Below, one piece after another: positions 29,464-41,905 of a stretch of 64,000 bases of DNA. Origin of the DNA: Pseudisothecium myosuroides (taxonomy: Eukaryota > Streptophyta > Bryopsida > Hypnales > Lembophyllaceae); the NCBI GenBank assembly GCA_951799445.1, contig OX637288.1:2606501-2670500 (forward strand), in the 5' to 3' direction. Every line of letters begins with the position of its first letter. Within the stretch, counting starts at the first letter, position 1. Position numbers and translations under genes: made by a program. The notes beneath the pieces were generated by a model. The model was not told the DNA's origin and searched no databases. It saw only the letters and a program-made list of their open reading frames with translations.

Positions 29464-32400
29464 AACTTAAAATTTTGTTTCAAAATGTACGCGGGTTAAA
29501 TGACCCTACCGCAGTAGATAATCTAAGAAATTACATTCATAGAGATCCAGTAGATATTCTTTTTTTGCAGGAGCATAAACTCCGAGGCTCTAGTGCATCC
29601 AATATTGGAAAGATATTGTGGAAACAGGCAACCACTTTGTTCACAGAAGTAGAACTAGGCTATCCTGCTAATGGAGCTTCAACCGGCAAAGGGGGCTTAG
29701 CAACTTTAGTGTTCCCTAGATGGTCAAGTTTGATCTCTCGGTCAGGTTCTATACTTGGTGGCAAAGCTCAATGGCTCATTTTGTCAAGAATTCAAGGTGG
29801 GGATTTTGGATTTATTAATGTTTATGCCCCTTGTGATTTCTTATCGCGCCATTTATTGTGGGAGACTATGAGAAATGAACTACCAACATCATGCCGGTGG
29901 ATTATGTTAGGAGACTTCAACATGGTGGAACATAGAGTGGGCAAGTCCAATTCTTGTGGTAAAATTCTACCTGCACCAGAACGTTTGCTTTTCAATTCTC
30001 TTAAAGATACCATTCAGATCTCAGAGTCCCCACGAACCTCTCCAAGCATGTCATACTCATGGGACAACCTTAGGAGTGATGGGGCAAGAGTCTTGGCAAG
30101 ATTGGACAGATGTTACATTTTCTCTGATCTTGTTGCTAACAGCGGCAAGGTTATTGAATACCGTATTTGTGGAGACCATACTCGCTCGGATCATAGTCCG
30201 GTCTCAGTGATTCTTGAGTTGGCCCCTGTCACACCCCGGCCCAGTAGATGGATAATGTCCTCTGCATTCCTCGATGAAGCTGCATACCTCATTCGAGAGA
30301 CTTGGTCATCAGCACCGCAAGAGACTTCTTTTTTCTCGAAGTTCAAGCTGATTATCCGCAATTATCGCAGGTTTTGTATTTGGAAGGCCAATCGACTAAG
30401 AGAACAAGAGACGGCGCTTTGCAAGCTGCTTGACCAGAGAAACGGCCAACTCCAGCTAGACCCACACTTGTCCTAATTACAAGATGAAGTTAGCTACATC
30501 AAGTCTGAACTAGCCAATTTTGAGAATCGCAAACTCGAAGGTAGAAAAGTGCGATCTAGGGCTCGCTGGAGATTATTTGGTGACCGTCTTACAGCTGAAT
30601 TCTTCCAAGCCATTAGGGAGGTTCCGCAGACGTCATCCATTACCAAGCTTCTTGACCATCAAGGAGTAGCTAGGCAGGGCATCGATGAAATGGATCATAT
30701 TTGTTCTACCTTTTACTCTAAGCTTTACTCACAAGAACCAATAACTCCTCAGATTGTTAATGATCGGGATTCCATCCTTTCATGTGCTTTTAACAAGTTC
30801 AGCCCGGAGATGGCCAGTCAATTGGAAGCACCGCTTTCAAAAGATGAACTATATTTGGCTATGAAACAAATGGCCTTAGGTCGTAGTCCAGGACCTGATG
30901 GGGTTACTCTTGACTTCTTCATGAAATTTTGGGATTTAATAGGTAACGATTATACTAGTATGATTCAAGCATCAATAGTTCAAGGCCGGGTTCCTGCAGG
31001 AATGACATCTGGGGTAATTGCCCTTCTTTATAAAGAAGGCGACCGAGCCAATCTATCCAATTGGCGGCCGATCACTTTGCTCAATGTCTCATATAAGATT
31101 TTGGCAAAAACACTTCAATTGAGATTACAGAGCTTACTTCAAGAGGTCATAAATCCGGATCAGTTTGCCTTTTTGCCGCTTAGATACATATTGGACAATG
31201 TGTTATTACAGTATGAGACTGTCCAATGGGCTAAAGACTCTCATCAAGATCTTATATTCCTAAAACTTGACTTTACAAAGGCGTATGATACAGTCTCATG
31301 GGATTTTCTTTTTGGTATTATGAGGAAGATAGGCATCCCTGATGCTTTCACCCACATTATCCAAATGTTACTCCAGGATGCTTCGGCATCTATTTCAATT
31401 AATGGTAAAATTTTGAGCTCGTTCAACATCCGGTGTGGAGTACGCCAAGGGTGTCCTTTGGCTCCCTACCTGTTTCTATTGGTTGTAGAAGCCTTCAACA
31501 TGGCTGCCAAGGAAGATCAACGTTTAGGTAAAATACAGGGCATCCAACTACCCGAGACAGAGGACTGTCAACTCCTCTCTCAGCACGCAGATGATAATGG
31601 GGTCTCAATTCTAGGCCAAGAAATCTTCTTGAAGAATACGGTGGATCTCATTCACCGTTTTGGCTCTGCATCAGGTCTGATTATTAACTGGACCAAGAAT
31701 ATAGGATATTGGTTCTCACATATCCTTCCCCTTGACTAGCTGAATGATTTTGGGATTACTTGGGCCCCTCTTCATTCTCTATCTAAATTATTAGGAGTTC
31801 CTTTTGGTGTTTCATTGGAGACTGCCGATGTGGACACGTTTTTACAATAGAAGATTACCAAGAAGTTGAAGTATTGGACAACCCAACGCCTCTCCTTGGC
31901 TAGGCGAGCAATTGTGATAAATACAATTCTCCTCTCGTCTATTTACTACTTCATGGCAATTTGGTGTGGCTCTATTCAAGCCATTAGGACAGCTAGGGGT
32001 AGTATGCGCAACTATTTGTGGAGTGACTCCGAACACTTGTCTCGGACTAGGGTCAATTGGGAAGATTGTTGCTTGCCGAAATCAGCTGGTAGCCTCCAAC
32101 TACTTGACCCAGAAGTGTCCTTCAATGCCTTACTAGCTAAGTGGATCTTGTATGCCATAGAACCTAGTATTTCTGGACTGAAGACTCTTCTTTGATACCG
32201 AATTCATCGTATGAAACCACACCCAAAGTCTGGATTTTGGTTTTCTTCTGCTGCGTGGCTTATGGTACAAAGACCTTCAGTGTCCAGAGGGTCGAGAGTA
32301 TGGAATTGCATCTCCTCAGCATGGAAGAAGCTTGTGAAACACATTCAATTAGTTCCACCTACTAATGCTTCTGAGGTTCTCTCTACTAGCATTTGGTGGT

Positions 32401-33725
32401 CAACAAGCTTTATAGGTTCCAATTTTAATTTTTCTGTTGATCGAGCACGAGTCTTTGCTAGGGCAAGACTTCGGACCATTGGAGATTTATGGGATGCTAA
32501 TGCCATTGAGTTTAAGACATGGGAGACCATCTCAGAGGAATTCCCATTTACTACTATGGAGCGCCACCATTGGTTCTTTCTGATCTCTCAGATCCCTCAT
32601 ACTTGGCTTCAATTTTTAAATGACCAGTCATGTTTAGCCTCCGTAGGGGATTGGGCCGGCCTCTATTCCTTGCCTGATGACGCACTTCTAGAAATCACAT
32701 GGTTGGTGTCTGAATCCAATCCTATATTATTCGGTTTCCAAATTCAAGATATTTCTTTGAGAGGTGATTCTACTCGTGCCACCGTGGGCATCCACTCTAG
32801 ACAGTTATCTCTCCTTCCGGATGTACCAGTTGCCTCGGTTTATAGAGGCATTGTGTGGAGAATTCGTGTTGTCCAAGTTAAGAAAAGAAGAAGACGTCCA
32901 CCCAAGCTCTTGTTCTTAGGTCCTATTTAGTCTCTTTAGTATGATCCAAGGCAATGGAAGTGGTCCAATGGAAAACCACTCATAGAGTATACGGCTGCCC
33001 TTGGTCGTAAGTTACTTATAACCTCAACCCAGCTGAAGCGTCCCATAGTATCAAAATGGCCCACCCTCCTTCCGGATTCCTATGTCCCACGTTGGAGAGA
33101 TATTTGGATCAAAGCCCGCCCTCAAAAAGACGCGGCCTTCATTTGGTCAATTTGGCATAATGCCGTTGCTGTTAACTCATGGCGGGCTCAAATTGCTCCA
33201 GGGATTGATGCGAATTGTGTTTGTTGCAACTCTCTTGTCATAGAGACACCTATACATAGGTTCTTTGAGTGCTCAAGATCCCAAGAAATTTGGGACTATG
33301 CACTATCGATGATGCATCATATCCATGGCGCGTCTCCAGTTTTGGGCCCTCATTGGAGATTGGATGCCATCCAATGTATTTTTGGGACTCCTACACCTAG
33401 ATTGTTCCATAGACTACACACGATATGGTCTATTGTTCGTGGTGTTGTCTTATGGCTATGCTGGATCATGCGCAATCATATGGTTTTTGCCCAAGATTGT
33501 TGGCCTACCGTTCTTCTCCACACATCTCTTTGGAGTGCCCTCCTTGACTCAGGACGGGCTGCTGCTCTTAAGACAGACCTTGCTTCTAAATGTAGTCCTC
33601 AACATTCCGATAGGATTTGGACCAAGTTCTCTAGTATTTGGTTACAATCTCTAGTTCTTGCTACTAGGGTTGGTTACTCTATTAGGTGGAACAAAGAGGG
33701 TCCTCCTCTTTGTTTGTTCTCTTAG
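29460..33725 (+). pseudogene. LINE ORF2, endonuclease-reverse transcriptase, six in-frame stops
   Basis: One reading frame spans 1,421 codons with no frameshift. The APE-type endonuclease (residues 1-255) retains Asn9, Glu38 (LQEHK), GDFN at 151-154, and SDH with Asp244 and His245; it would nick target DNA. Reverse transcriptase motifs follow: GRSPGPDGV, LDFTKAYDTVSW (Asp604), RQGCPLAPYLF, and HADD at 709-712, where the first residue is normally aromatic. The C-terminus has C1253-x2-C1256-x9-H1266-x4-C1271, a zf-RVT-like finger that helps bind RNA or DNA. Stops: TAA 30474, TAG 31737, TAG 31848, TGA 32193, TAG 32928 and TAG 32937. All can come from a single C-to-T or G-to-A change in Gln, Trp or Arg codons. 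The length is normal for plant L1 ORF2. Confidence 0.9.
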
Positions 33726-33856
33726 TTCTCATTTCTTTTTGCTGCTCATCTTCTCTTCATTTGCTCATTTTCTCTTCATTTGTCTAGCCTCTGGCTTGGC
33801 GGTTACTTTTTTCACTTAATACAATGGTTTCCATTTGTTATCAAAAAAAAAAAAAA
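33726..33856 (+). other. LINE 3' region and poly-A tail
   Basis: A pyrimidine-rich 3' region (CTCATTTTCTCTTCATTTG) is followed by ACAATGGTTTCCATTTGTTA and a run of A from about 33843. The phrase ATGGTT..CATTTGTT just before the tail recurs in the truncated copy at about 58422-58445 (minus strand), suggesting a conserved 3' recognition end. Confidence 0.8.
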
Positions 33857-33871
33857 AAAGTTAGCTTGATT
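33857..33871. repeat. LINE target-site duplication, right
   Basis: Second copy of AAAGTTAGCTTGATT, next to the poly-A tail. The first As are ambiguous between tail and duplication. Confidence 0.9.
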
Positions 33872-33948
33872 TTCCGAATTTTTTGAGTTCCAATTTTTTT
33901 GAGTTTAATAAACAACAACTTTTAAATGATTAAGTTAAAAAATAAAAC

Positions 33949-34830
33949 TCCATTGTATAGTAGGGTCCAAGTGAAAATGGCGTTTGCATTCCCATGGAAG
34001 AAACTTCACTGCTGCCAACTTTGACACCTTCTTGAGGGCTGAAAAATTGTTTTTTATCATGAAATTTTTTGCACGAGATTATTTCTATGTTAATAATATG
34101 TGTGCCAAATTTCAAGGTCAAATGATTAACACAAAAAAATATTTTTAAAAATCTACTAGCATGTATAGTTGTGAAAAACAATTTCACTACTACCAACTTT
34201 GAAACTTTTTCAAGGCTTGAAAAATTGTTTATTTACCATGAAATTTTTATCATGAAATCATCTCTATGTTAATAACATGTATACCAAATTTCAAGGTCAA
34301 AAGATTCACAAAAAAAAAAGATATTTTAATTCTACCAATATGTGTAGTTGTGAGAATGATTTTTTCAGCCCTTGGGATAGTGTCATTTTAAGGGTAAAGT
34401 TTCACAAGATGTAAAAAATCATTCTCACAACTACACATGTTGGTAGGATTAGAATATCTTTTTTTTGTGAATCTTTTGACTTTGAAATTTGGCACTCATA
34501 TTATCAACATAGAGGTGATTTCATGACAAAATTTTCATGGTAAATTTTGTTTTCCAGCCCTCGGGACGGTGTCCAAGTTGGTAGTAGTGACATTTTGCTC
34601 ACAGCTATACATGTTAGTTGATTTTTAATATATCTTTTTTTTCCGTGAATCTTTTGACCTTAAAATTTGGCACATATATTATTTATAAAGAGATGATCTC
34701 GTGCCAAAAATTTCATGATAAGAAAATAATTTTTCAACCTTCAAGAGGGTGTCAAATTTGGCAAGAGTGAAATTTCTTTCCCAAGGAATGCAAAAATGCC
34801 ATTTTTACTTGGAATCTATTGTATATAAAA
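33949..34830. mobile_element. Foldback element with duplicated arm units
   Basis: An inverted repeat centred near 34390, with arms of about 430 bp. Each arm holds two related units of roughly 200 bp carrying CATGAAATTTT, CAAATTTCAAGGTCAAA and a TGTAGTTGTGA phrase. The outer ends are TATAGTAGGGTCCAAGTG and the inverse of CTTGGAATCTATTG. It is non-coding, and no target duplication was settled. Confidence 0.65.
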
Positions 34831-34850
34831 TTCCCACCATGGTCATTTAA

Positions 34851-35586
34851 CCCCTAAATGATAGACCCATGACCATTGATTTCAAACTTCATTCTCCATT
34901 ACTCAGTTTGTTGCCATTTTATATCTAGATATGTATGAAAAAAAATATTTCTTTTTCAAAGATGAAATTACATGTTTTATTTACTTCACAAAAAATTTAG
35001 ATTTTTATGTATAAACTTAATTTCTTTGTGAATTTTTGAAGAAAAAATGAAGGAAAATCACATCAAATAGAAAATTATTTCAAAAAATCTGAAAATTTCA
35101 CCCTGTGTATTTATTATAATGACAAATATTATAGTATAAACTCAATTTCCAGGTCACTCTATAATTAGAATTTAATAGACATTGAAAATACATCCAAAGT
35201 TCAAACTACAATATAAATATTTAATATTAGGAATTTTTTCAAAATTCAAATTAGAATAGAAACTATAATAGATGACTTGCATTTTATTAGTTGGGTACAA
35301 ATTCAAAAAATATCATTTTTGTAAAGAAATTTCAAATTTCAAGCAAGTAGCAACAATTTTCCAAAATACACTAAAATAGCATATTTTGTGATCCGTTATT
35401 TTTTACAACTTTTCATTTACGTGAAGACAAACATTGGCAAGACCACAAACTCAATTGGATATTTTTCATAACCCAACATGAAAAGTCAACACGAAAAACG
35501 GGGATTAAAAAAATTCTTCCAATAGCTTTATAGCTCATTCGATTGTCATCCAAACGCCACAGAGTGGCGCTAGTGGCATTCTAGGG
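34851..35586 (-). mobile_element. TTAA-flanked element, gamma subfamily, copy 2
   Basis: It starts CCCCTAAATGATAGACCC and ends TGGCATTCTAGGG, with TTAA at 34847-34850 and 35587-35590. It is the inverse of 17004-17740 over the full length (736 versus 737 bp). The subterminal stem is conserved as AACGCCACAGAGTGGCGC. Confidence 0.75.
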
Positions 35587-35590
35587 TTAA

Positions 35591-36175
35591 AGATTGCTGG
35601 AACAACAAAAACTTATTTGAAGCTTTTGTGAGTCTAAATGAACAGAAATGTGTTGATTTTTTTGTTAATTTGGACATTGTACTACTCAAATCAACAAAAA
35701 TTATGTGACCATTTTGTTAACTTGTGCCAAATCAAAAAAAATCTGTAACAACGGTCAATACAATATCTACTTCAACAAAATTTTGATGATTTTTTTGTTG
35801 ATCTAGACATCAATTTCTAGTAGTAAGAATTAGTAGGTTTTTCAAAAAATGTTGTTTCAACCAACAAATTTGGTAGAGTTGAGAAGAAACAATTATCCCA
35901 TTACAATTGTCAAAGGGAGGGCGGGTTAGGGAAATAAATAGTATAAGTGATTTTTGTCCACTTACACAAGTTCAAACACCTAATAAAAAAAAGCATACCT
36001 CCTACACATGGACAAAAACAAAACATAAATAGAATATTCACCTCCCATACACACAACATAAATACATCCACCCACCACCCTACGCATGTTCAATTTTCAC
36101 TTGATATGTGATAATAATAAAATAATGAAATGCAAGTACTAAAAAATAATTTCATTGGAAGTCAAATCGTAAGGT
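35591..36175. other. AT-rich stretch, no gene
   Basis: Several TTGTTGATTT- and CAACAAAA-type phrases suggest an old inverted repeat, possibly related to 24530-24740, but I could not define ends. No open frame is seen. Confidence 0.35.
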
Positions 36176-37290
36176 ATGATTGAATTGCACTATCTTCATA
36201 GAAATCTATGCTTTTGTAACACAATCTACTTCTCCAGTAGCTGCTACTGTGTCACACCTTCTCCGAGAATGAAACTTCTATGAAGAATCTATGAAGAATG
36301 AAAAGTTAAGGAGTGAAAAGAGGAGCCTTTCTCTGTGAAGAAGGTGTCACCCCTTTTGTGTGGTGTGCACAATGGACAATGGAGAATGGAATTACCTTCG
36401 ATTCTGGATGGGGTCATTTTATAGTGCACATTCACTTGAACAGAAAAATACATACCTTTAGTTAGTCAGCACTAAAATCAAGCATGTCTTAGTTTCTGGA
36501 AAACAATGAGTTTAGATTGATTCATTGTTTTCATTCTAATAGCTTCCATTGGCTTTTTTCAATTCTGTTTTTAAGACGTTGTTCTCAAGTTGTAATATGT
36601 ACAGTACACTGACATTCAATAATTGAAAACGATTAAGAAAACGTTCAAATTGTTGCTGAATTTGAAACTGGAGAAAGTGAATATTGAGTTTTGCTAAGCA
36701 CAAAAATATTCAATCGAGAAGTCAACGGAAGCAAGAAATTACAAAGCCTAGAGTATGAGAAAATGCAGGAGCAAAAACTGATTGCAACATACTGTGCCGC
36801 CAAAATAACAATCCAAATTACCTGGACATCAACCTCACCCCAGTCTACAAACACAGTGAACATTGTGGACAATTTCTTGATCAATTTCTACGAATACCAA
36901 CTGGCGTCTTTCTCGCAACGTCAAATACTCTAAGCGACCGGGTTTGCGCCGCGTCTCCATTCTCTGAGGATTGAGAAAGGGGAGAAGAAGGTGTGACAAC
37001 CCCTACTTATTATTCACATGCCTGCAGCCGCGGATGGACAAATAAAGAACACACCCGGAACGACAATTTTGTTGCTAGTCTAGCTTTAGAATGGAAAACC
37101 CCATCACGCCACGTGTTGCATTCTCTTGCTCCCGACCTACCCCGCCCCTGCACTTCGAGCCAGAAATTCTTGAGTTCAAATTGGGTTTCAGCCACAAATT
37201 GCTCTTCAAGCTTCGAAATGTTTCCAATTCTATGAGCCAGAGCTTTGTCGATGTAATCGTAGGCCATTCAGGAGACAGTGACATGGCTAT
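36176..37290 (+). repeat. Degenerate ATCTACG module and array tail, site 6
   Basis: 36180-36240 carries GAAATCTATGCTTTTGTAAC and CACAATCTAC. The tail, ATCACGCCACGTGTTGCATT then CTCTTGCTCC, is at about 37103-37132. Between them lies sequence of no recognised type. Overlapping open frames on both strands at 36990-37390 follow the repeat and are not called as genes. Confidence 0.45.
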
Positions 37291-38439
37291 TCATCCTGTA
37301 AAACTCATGACCAGATATGGTTTTGGACCACATGTGCAAGTTGAGAAGAAATTACGCAGTTGCCTGCCTTCAATGAATGTGAGTTGAAGAAGTGTTGATT
37401 GAGGAAGACTTCGGTTGATCCTTGACTTCTTGTGATGATTGCCGGTAGTACTTAGCTATAGTTTTTGTTGCTCCTTTAACGGTGGTTTGAATTTCGGAGT
37501 ATGAAATTTTTGTAATGGTAGCATACAAACAATCGTAGCGTTCCAAGCTCATAGTGAGACGATTAATGTATTCTTAAGTTTCAGTGGAGTTGCTGTCGGC
37601 ATCGTTTCCAAAAGTTTTTCAATTCTTTAAGTTACATAAGAAGCACTTCACATTGATAATGTAGAGTGTAGCCCTCTTACATAATTTTATTTTGAGTTTC
37701 ATTTTTAATCCTAAAAGGATAACTCCTGTCACCAAGGTACTTTGCCAAAAATGATCAAATTTATGGACCACATTTTTCAATTCTATAGTAGTCTTTCCGT
37801 CCTTTTAGGATCAATAATGTAACCTATTAAGACACAGGAAACTGTTTATTTCTATTTTAACATTATAATCTTTCCAATCCGTAGCGTCATTTTTGTGATT
37901 TTTTTGGAACACTCATGCATTTGAGTTGGAAATAAAATTCATAACTTTTGACCTTAAAAAATTAAAGTCTGTGAAATTGTTTTTTCATTGAATGCACTTG
38001 AAAAGACCAATTTTTCAGAAGCTTTTGCTCTAAGTTATACCAACATACACCTTTGCTAACTTGTCCAAGTGTCGTGGCAGAGGATGTTGGCCATTCGATA
38101 ACGCAAGAAAAGCAAGTTGCACCTTGCATTTCAATGCATATGCTTCTTATAATTCCAGATCAAGTTGTTAATGCAATTTTGAAAATGAGATTAAGTACTT
38201 GCCGATCTGTGGTACATTTTTTGGAGTGCATCTCTATCTCTTCTTCATTGTGCAGTGCTTCTCATCTATGAAGTGAAGAGCTGGAAAACAATGCGGATAG
38301 GAACTCCACCGAAACTAAAGAATACATTCATCGCCTCACCGCGAGGTTTAAGCCCGTAAGTCGCCACCGTTGAGAAAATCAATTCATAAATCAAACCAAC
38401 ATTCATGAAGTCACAGAAAATTGCTGCTAACTAATTCAT
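37291..38439. other. No gene recognised
   Basis: 37370-37440 contains GTGAGTTGAAGAAGTGTTGA, shared with 23495 and 39345. The rest is unique within the window, with no motif-bearing open frame. Confidence 0.35.
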
Positions 38440-39640
38440 CAAAAGTCAAGGATCAGGTCGTCAACGATCAACACTTTTTCAAATCACATTTATTGAAGAT
38501 AGGCAACTCCTCAAATTCTTCTCAACATGCACATGTGGTCCTAAACCATATCCTGTCATTAGCTTGTCATTAGCTTTACAGAAGAATAGTGATGCCACTC
38601 ATGAATCTTACGATTACACTGACAAAACCTTACAAGAATTGGATAGTAGCCACAGCTAATGCAGATGCTGAAAGGGCAACATCTGGCTGAAATCCCAATT
38701 GAACTGAAGAATTTTTGACTTGGATTTTGGTGGGCGTAGATCCGGAGCAAGAGGATGTGACAAGTCGCGTGGTGCGATTCTCCATTCCGAGGCAAAGACC
38801 AGCAACAGGACTGTCGGTCCGTGTTCTTCCTGTGCGTGCGCTACATGAAGGTGAATGTGTGTCAACGACCTCCGTTTCAGGCGCCAGCAGCTGTTGGAGA
38901 TGTAGATTGCGCTCCAAAAGCAAAGAACTCGAAGAAAACAGTCGAATTAGGTCATACCCTGAAGTTGATCCGATGCGCAAATTTTCAAAGACTCGAAGCC
39001 ACAAACTCGCTCGTTTCGAACCCTTGCGCACTTGCTTGGAACTACGTAGATTGAGTGGAAGAAATGTAGATTTTGTAAACAAGAGTTCAGTTAGATCATA
39101 GCCTCACGTTGATCCGATGGAGGATTTGTAGATGTAGAGCAGTTAGTGAGAAAAATACCGGAAGATCATTTCCCGACGAGTCTCAAGTTTACCGGTGTGG
39201 TGAAGTAGTGCAGTTTCCCTATGAGTCTCAAATTTCCCGGTGTGAGAAATAATTCCTAGAAAATAGAGAAACATCACGAATTCTTCTGACTTCATCTTTC
39301 TGCTGGGAATCCCTTGTACGATTCTTGTGGCTTTCAAAGAATAATGTGAGTTGAAGAAGTATTGATCAATGGCGACTTAATCCTTGACTTGGAAATGAAT
39401 TTGCTACCAACAATTTGTGTTGTTGCATGAGTGGTGGTTTGAATTATAAAATTTTCTTCAGGGTGGCGAGCAGGCGACAATCTTATGGTTCAAAGCTTCC
39501 AACGGGGCAAGTAATGTGTAGGATGAAGGTTGATCATGGTTTGGAGGGAATCCAGAACAAGTCAATTCAAACCCTACTGCTTCTATTAAAGTGTTGTGTT
39601 TCCGGAGCTTTGTTGTGTGTGTGCAGTTTGACGACAGAAC
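38440..39640 (-). repeat. ATCTACG module array, site 7, with tail (composite repeat X, copy 2)
   Basis: Colinear with 22601-23640: GATCAACACTT near the left, the inverse of the CACATCCTCTTGCTCCGGATC tail at about 38735-38755, then inverse modules near 38950-39130, then the GAGTCTCAAGTTTACCGG minisatellite at about 39179. Long open frames on both strands (150 and 128 codons) are disrupted in the other copy. Confidence 0.6.
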
Positions 39641-40783
39641 ATGGGGTCCACTTACCTACTAACATAAGATAATTTTTAGCCTCCGATGAGTGAGAAGCAA
39701 TAAAGGTCTAGATTTTTGGAATGAAAAATGTTAGGATTTGCCATAGTGCGATTGGATTGTGAAAATCCGTTGGTGGCAGGTAGTATGATGTAAAACTAGA
39801 GTGTTAATGTTGATTGTTAGTACAATTGTTTTCTTTTACAATTTCTATTTTGGAACGGAAAATTGACTATGATAGAGAGATTTGGTCAAAATTTTAGTTT
39901 TATAATGAATTGGAGGTTTATTTAATGAATAGATTTCAAACGGGAGTGTTCTTAAGATCGTTGCTAGCAATGTTTTCTCCACGATTTTTGTTTTGGAATG
40001 GAAAATTGACTATGATAGAGAAATTTTGCCAAGTTTTTAATGAATTGGTGGATCATTCAATAAATAGATTTATACAAGAGTGTTTCCTTCAGTGTTGATT
40101 CCACTGTTTTTTCTATGATATCTATTCTAGAAAAAAGAATTGATAGCAAGAGTAATGTAGCTAAATTTTCAAGTTTTATATTGAATTGGTAGCTCTGTAA
40201 ACACCGTTCTAGCACGGTGTTGATCAACCACTCTTTGCAATGTTATTACCATTAAATGCATTTGTATAGAAAAAAATTGGCTATGTTTCAAATGTTCCAT
40301 TCTTGAAAACAATATGTAGGAACAATTCTTCAGATAATAGATGATGTTAGAAAAATTTGCAGGACCCTAAACTTTTCCTTGCATTAGCAAATGGGTCCAA
40401 AGTGCTTCTTAGCAATTCTTGGCAAGAGTGTTACAAAAAAATTGACCAAAGCATGAGAAAATATCAAAATACCTGACAAAATTAAAAATTGAAAATGTTT
40501 CATCAATTATTTTTGTGGAGATTGACCAACCTAGAATTCGGACTCAACCAAACTCAGCCTTGCAGCTAGATTGTTTGTGAAGCTCATATGAATGCTAAGA
40601 TATTGGCATGAATTCTTGGAGACACTAGCATTGCTCAATGGAGCTGCAATTGAAGAAGTCAAAGACACAAAAGAGGACAATTATCACCAATTGGTAAAAC
40701 GAAGGATAATATTGACATTCTATAAGTAGCTATGTACTTGAGGTAAATATTGATATCTATTTCTTGAATAAGTTAATATGTAA
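39641..40783 (+). repeat. Dispersed repeats R2 (partial) and R6, copy 2
   Basis: 39745-40195 matches 48790-49430 (GATTGGATTGTGAAAAT, TGTTGATTGTTAGTACAA), and 40195-40783 matches 21163-21740. An internal duplication, TTTTGGAACGGAAAATTGAC and TTTTGGAATGGAAAATTGAC, is at 39849 and 39991. It is non-coding. Confidence 0.55.
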
Positions 40784-41239
40784 GAGCATCTGCAATGTGC
40801 CTGGAACAGTGCCTATATCGACACTTTCTCGGGCAAAAAGTCATTTGCAATAAAAATTGTGCTCGAATGCAACCTTTATGGGTCCCGGCACTTCCACGGT
40901 CTTGGTATGCAAACCCTCCACTTCGGCAAATTTCCAAAATTTGAAGGGCCCATAAATTGGCTCCCGGTAGAAATAATTATGACTGTCAACCCTTTTCCAC
41001 ATTGTTAAGCGTGCCAATCAATTCAACCTTCCCTTGTTTCAATGAAAAGTCTTTTTTTAATGTAAGATTCTTTTCTTTCTTTCTTTTTATAATGTGAAAA
41101 GTCCATTTGACGTTTGGATTGCCGCCTTTGCATTGGATCAATTTGTTCTAAAAAAATTTTGGCATTATGAAGGCCTTGTGAAATGTCCCTGTGTTTCCCG
41201 ATACAAGGATTGTTTAGCGAGACCGCACTACAGGTGCTC
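40784..41239. mobile_element. PIF/Harbinger-type MITE, 456 bp
   Basis: The ends GAGCATCTGCAATGTG and the inverse CACTACAGGTGCTC are typical of plant PIF/Harbinger MITEs. The 3-bp duplication TAA is at 40781-40783 and 41240-41242. No coding region is seen. The related repeat copy at 21735 is uninterrupted. Confidence 0.8.
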
Positions 41240-41644
41240 TAAGTTCTTCATTCTCTAATGTTCATTTGAAATCATTCATAAATCACTTTCTAGCAATCTA
41301 AACCTTAGAGGACAAAGGTGAAAGGTTCTAGCATAACAAAGTACAACAAAGGTAGGCATATATATGCATGCCGTTTGAGAGCTTCTTCACGTTCCCTTCC
41401 TCCAATTCATCAAAACCTTATGGATGTCAACTCTTCTAATATAAAGAACCACGTCATCAAGTTCTTAGAACTCAATGAAGTTTTCTTACTTGGCCATATC
41501 TATAATCATAAGTCCCCCAACTTCATGAACCTTGAATATGTCCACCAAATTGTACTTTCCATGCCTCATCAAGCCCCATGACCAAGTCACACTTAAACTT
41601 TTAAAATGGGGATGGTCAATTGTTTCACATTTCCTGATTAATTA
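41240..41644. other. No gene recognised
   Basis: An 87-codon open frame (41318-41581, plus strand) ends inside this stretch. It has no recognisable domain, no ATG context that I trust and no second copy in the window, so it is left uncalled. Confidence 0.3.
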
Positions 41645-41905
41645 ATCCCTAAAGGTTTATGACTATGTTTTTATCAAAATTCACTCCAAAAACGCTAAAT
41701 GCCCAATCATGACTATACTGACTTCTTTTTGTTTATTTTTATTGCTTAAGCTTAGATTCACTGAGGATGTTAGGTTGTTTTTTCTCAATCCATACATAAA
41801 TTGAAATAAAAATCAAATCCTCCAAAATCTAATACATTCGCCTTCCAAAAAAGTTTCAAAAGAATAGCATAAACTTTGAAATTCTAGGAACTTGCCCCAT
41901 TCAAG
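41645..41905 (-). mobile_element. Short TTAA-type element, truncated
   Basis: TTAA at 41641-41644 is followed by TCCCTAAAGGTTTATGACTA. It is colinear with 8488-8783 but the right end has decayed (CATTCAAGGATTTGTG). It is followed, like the other copy, by the start of an ATCTACG array. Confidence 0.45.

Larger units (their letters stand above)
26133..33856 (+). mobile_element. Full-length L1-type LINE retrotransposon (plant DUF4283/zf-RVT type)
   Basis: This 7.7-kb element has a long 5' leader (26133-27199), ORF1 (27200-29463), ORF2 (29460-33725), a short 3' region and a poly-A tail ending at the right target duplication. It copies itself through an RNA intermediate in the nucleus. Domain order is DUF4283-like and CCHC knuckle in ORF1, then endonuclease, reverse transcriptase and a C-terminal CCHC finger in ORF2, which is the usual layout of plant L1-like elements. 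Its base composition is clearly less AT-rich than its surroundings. It is decayed: nine or more in-frame stops and at least one frameshift, so it is not expected to be active. A 5'-truncated relative is at 58402-58885. Confidence 0.92.
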
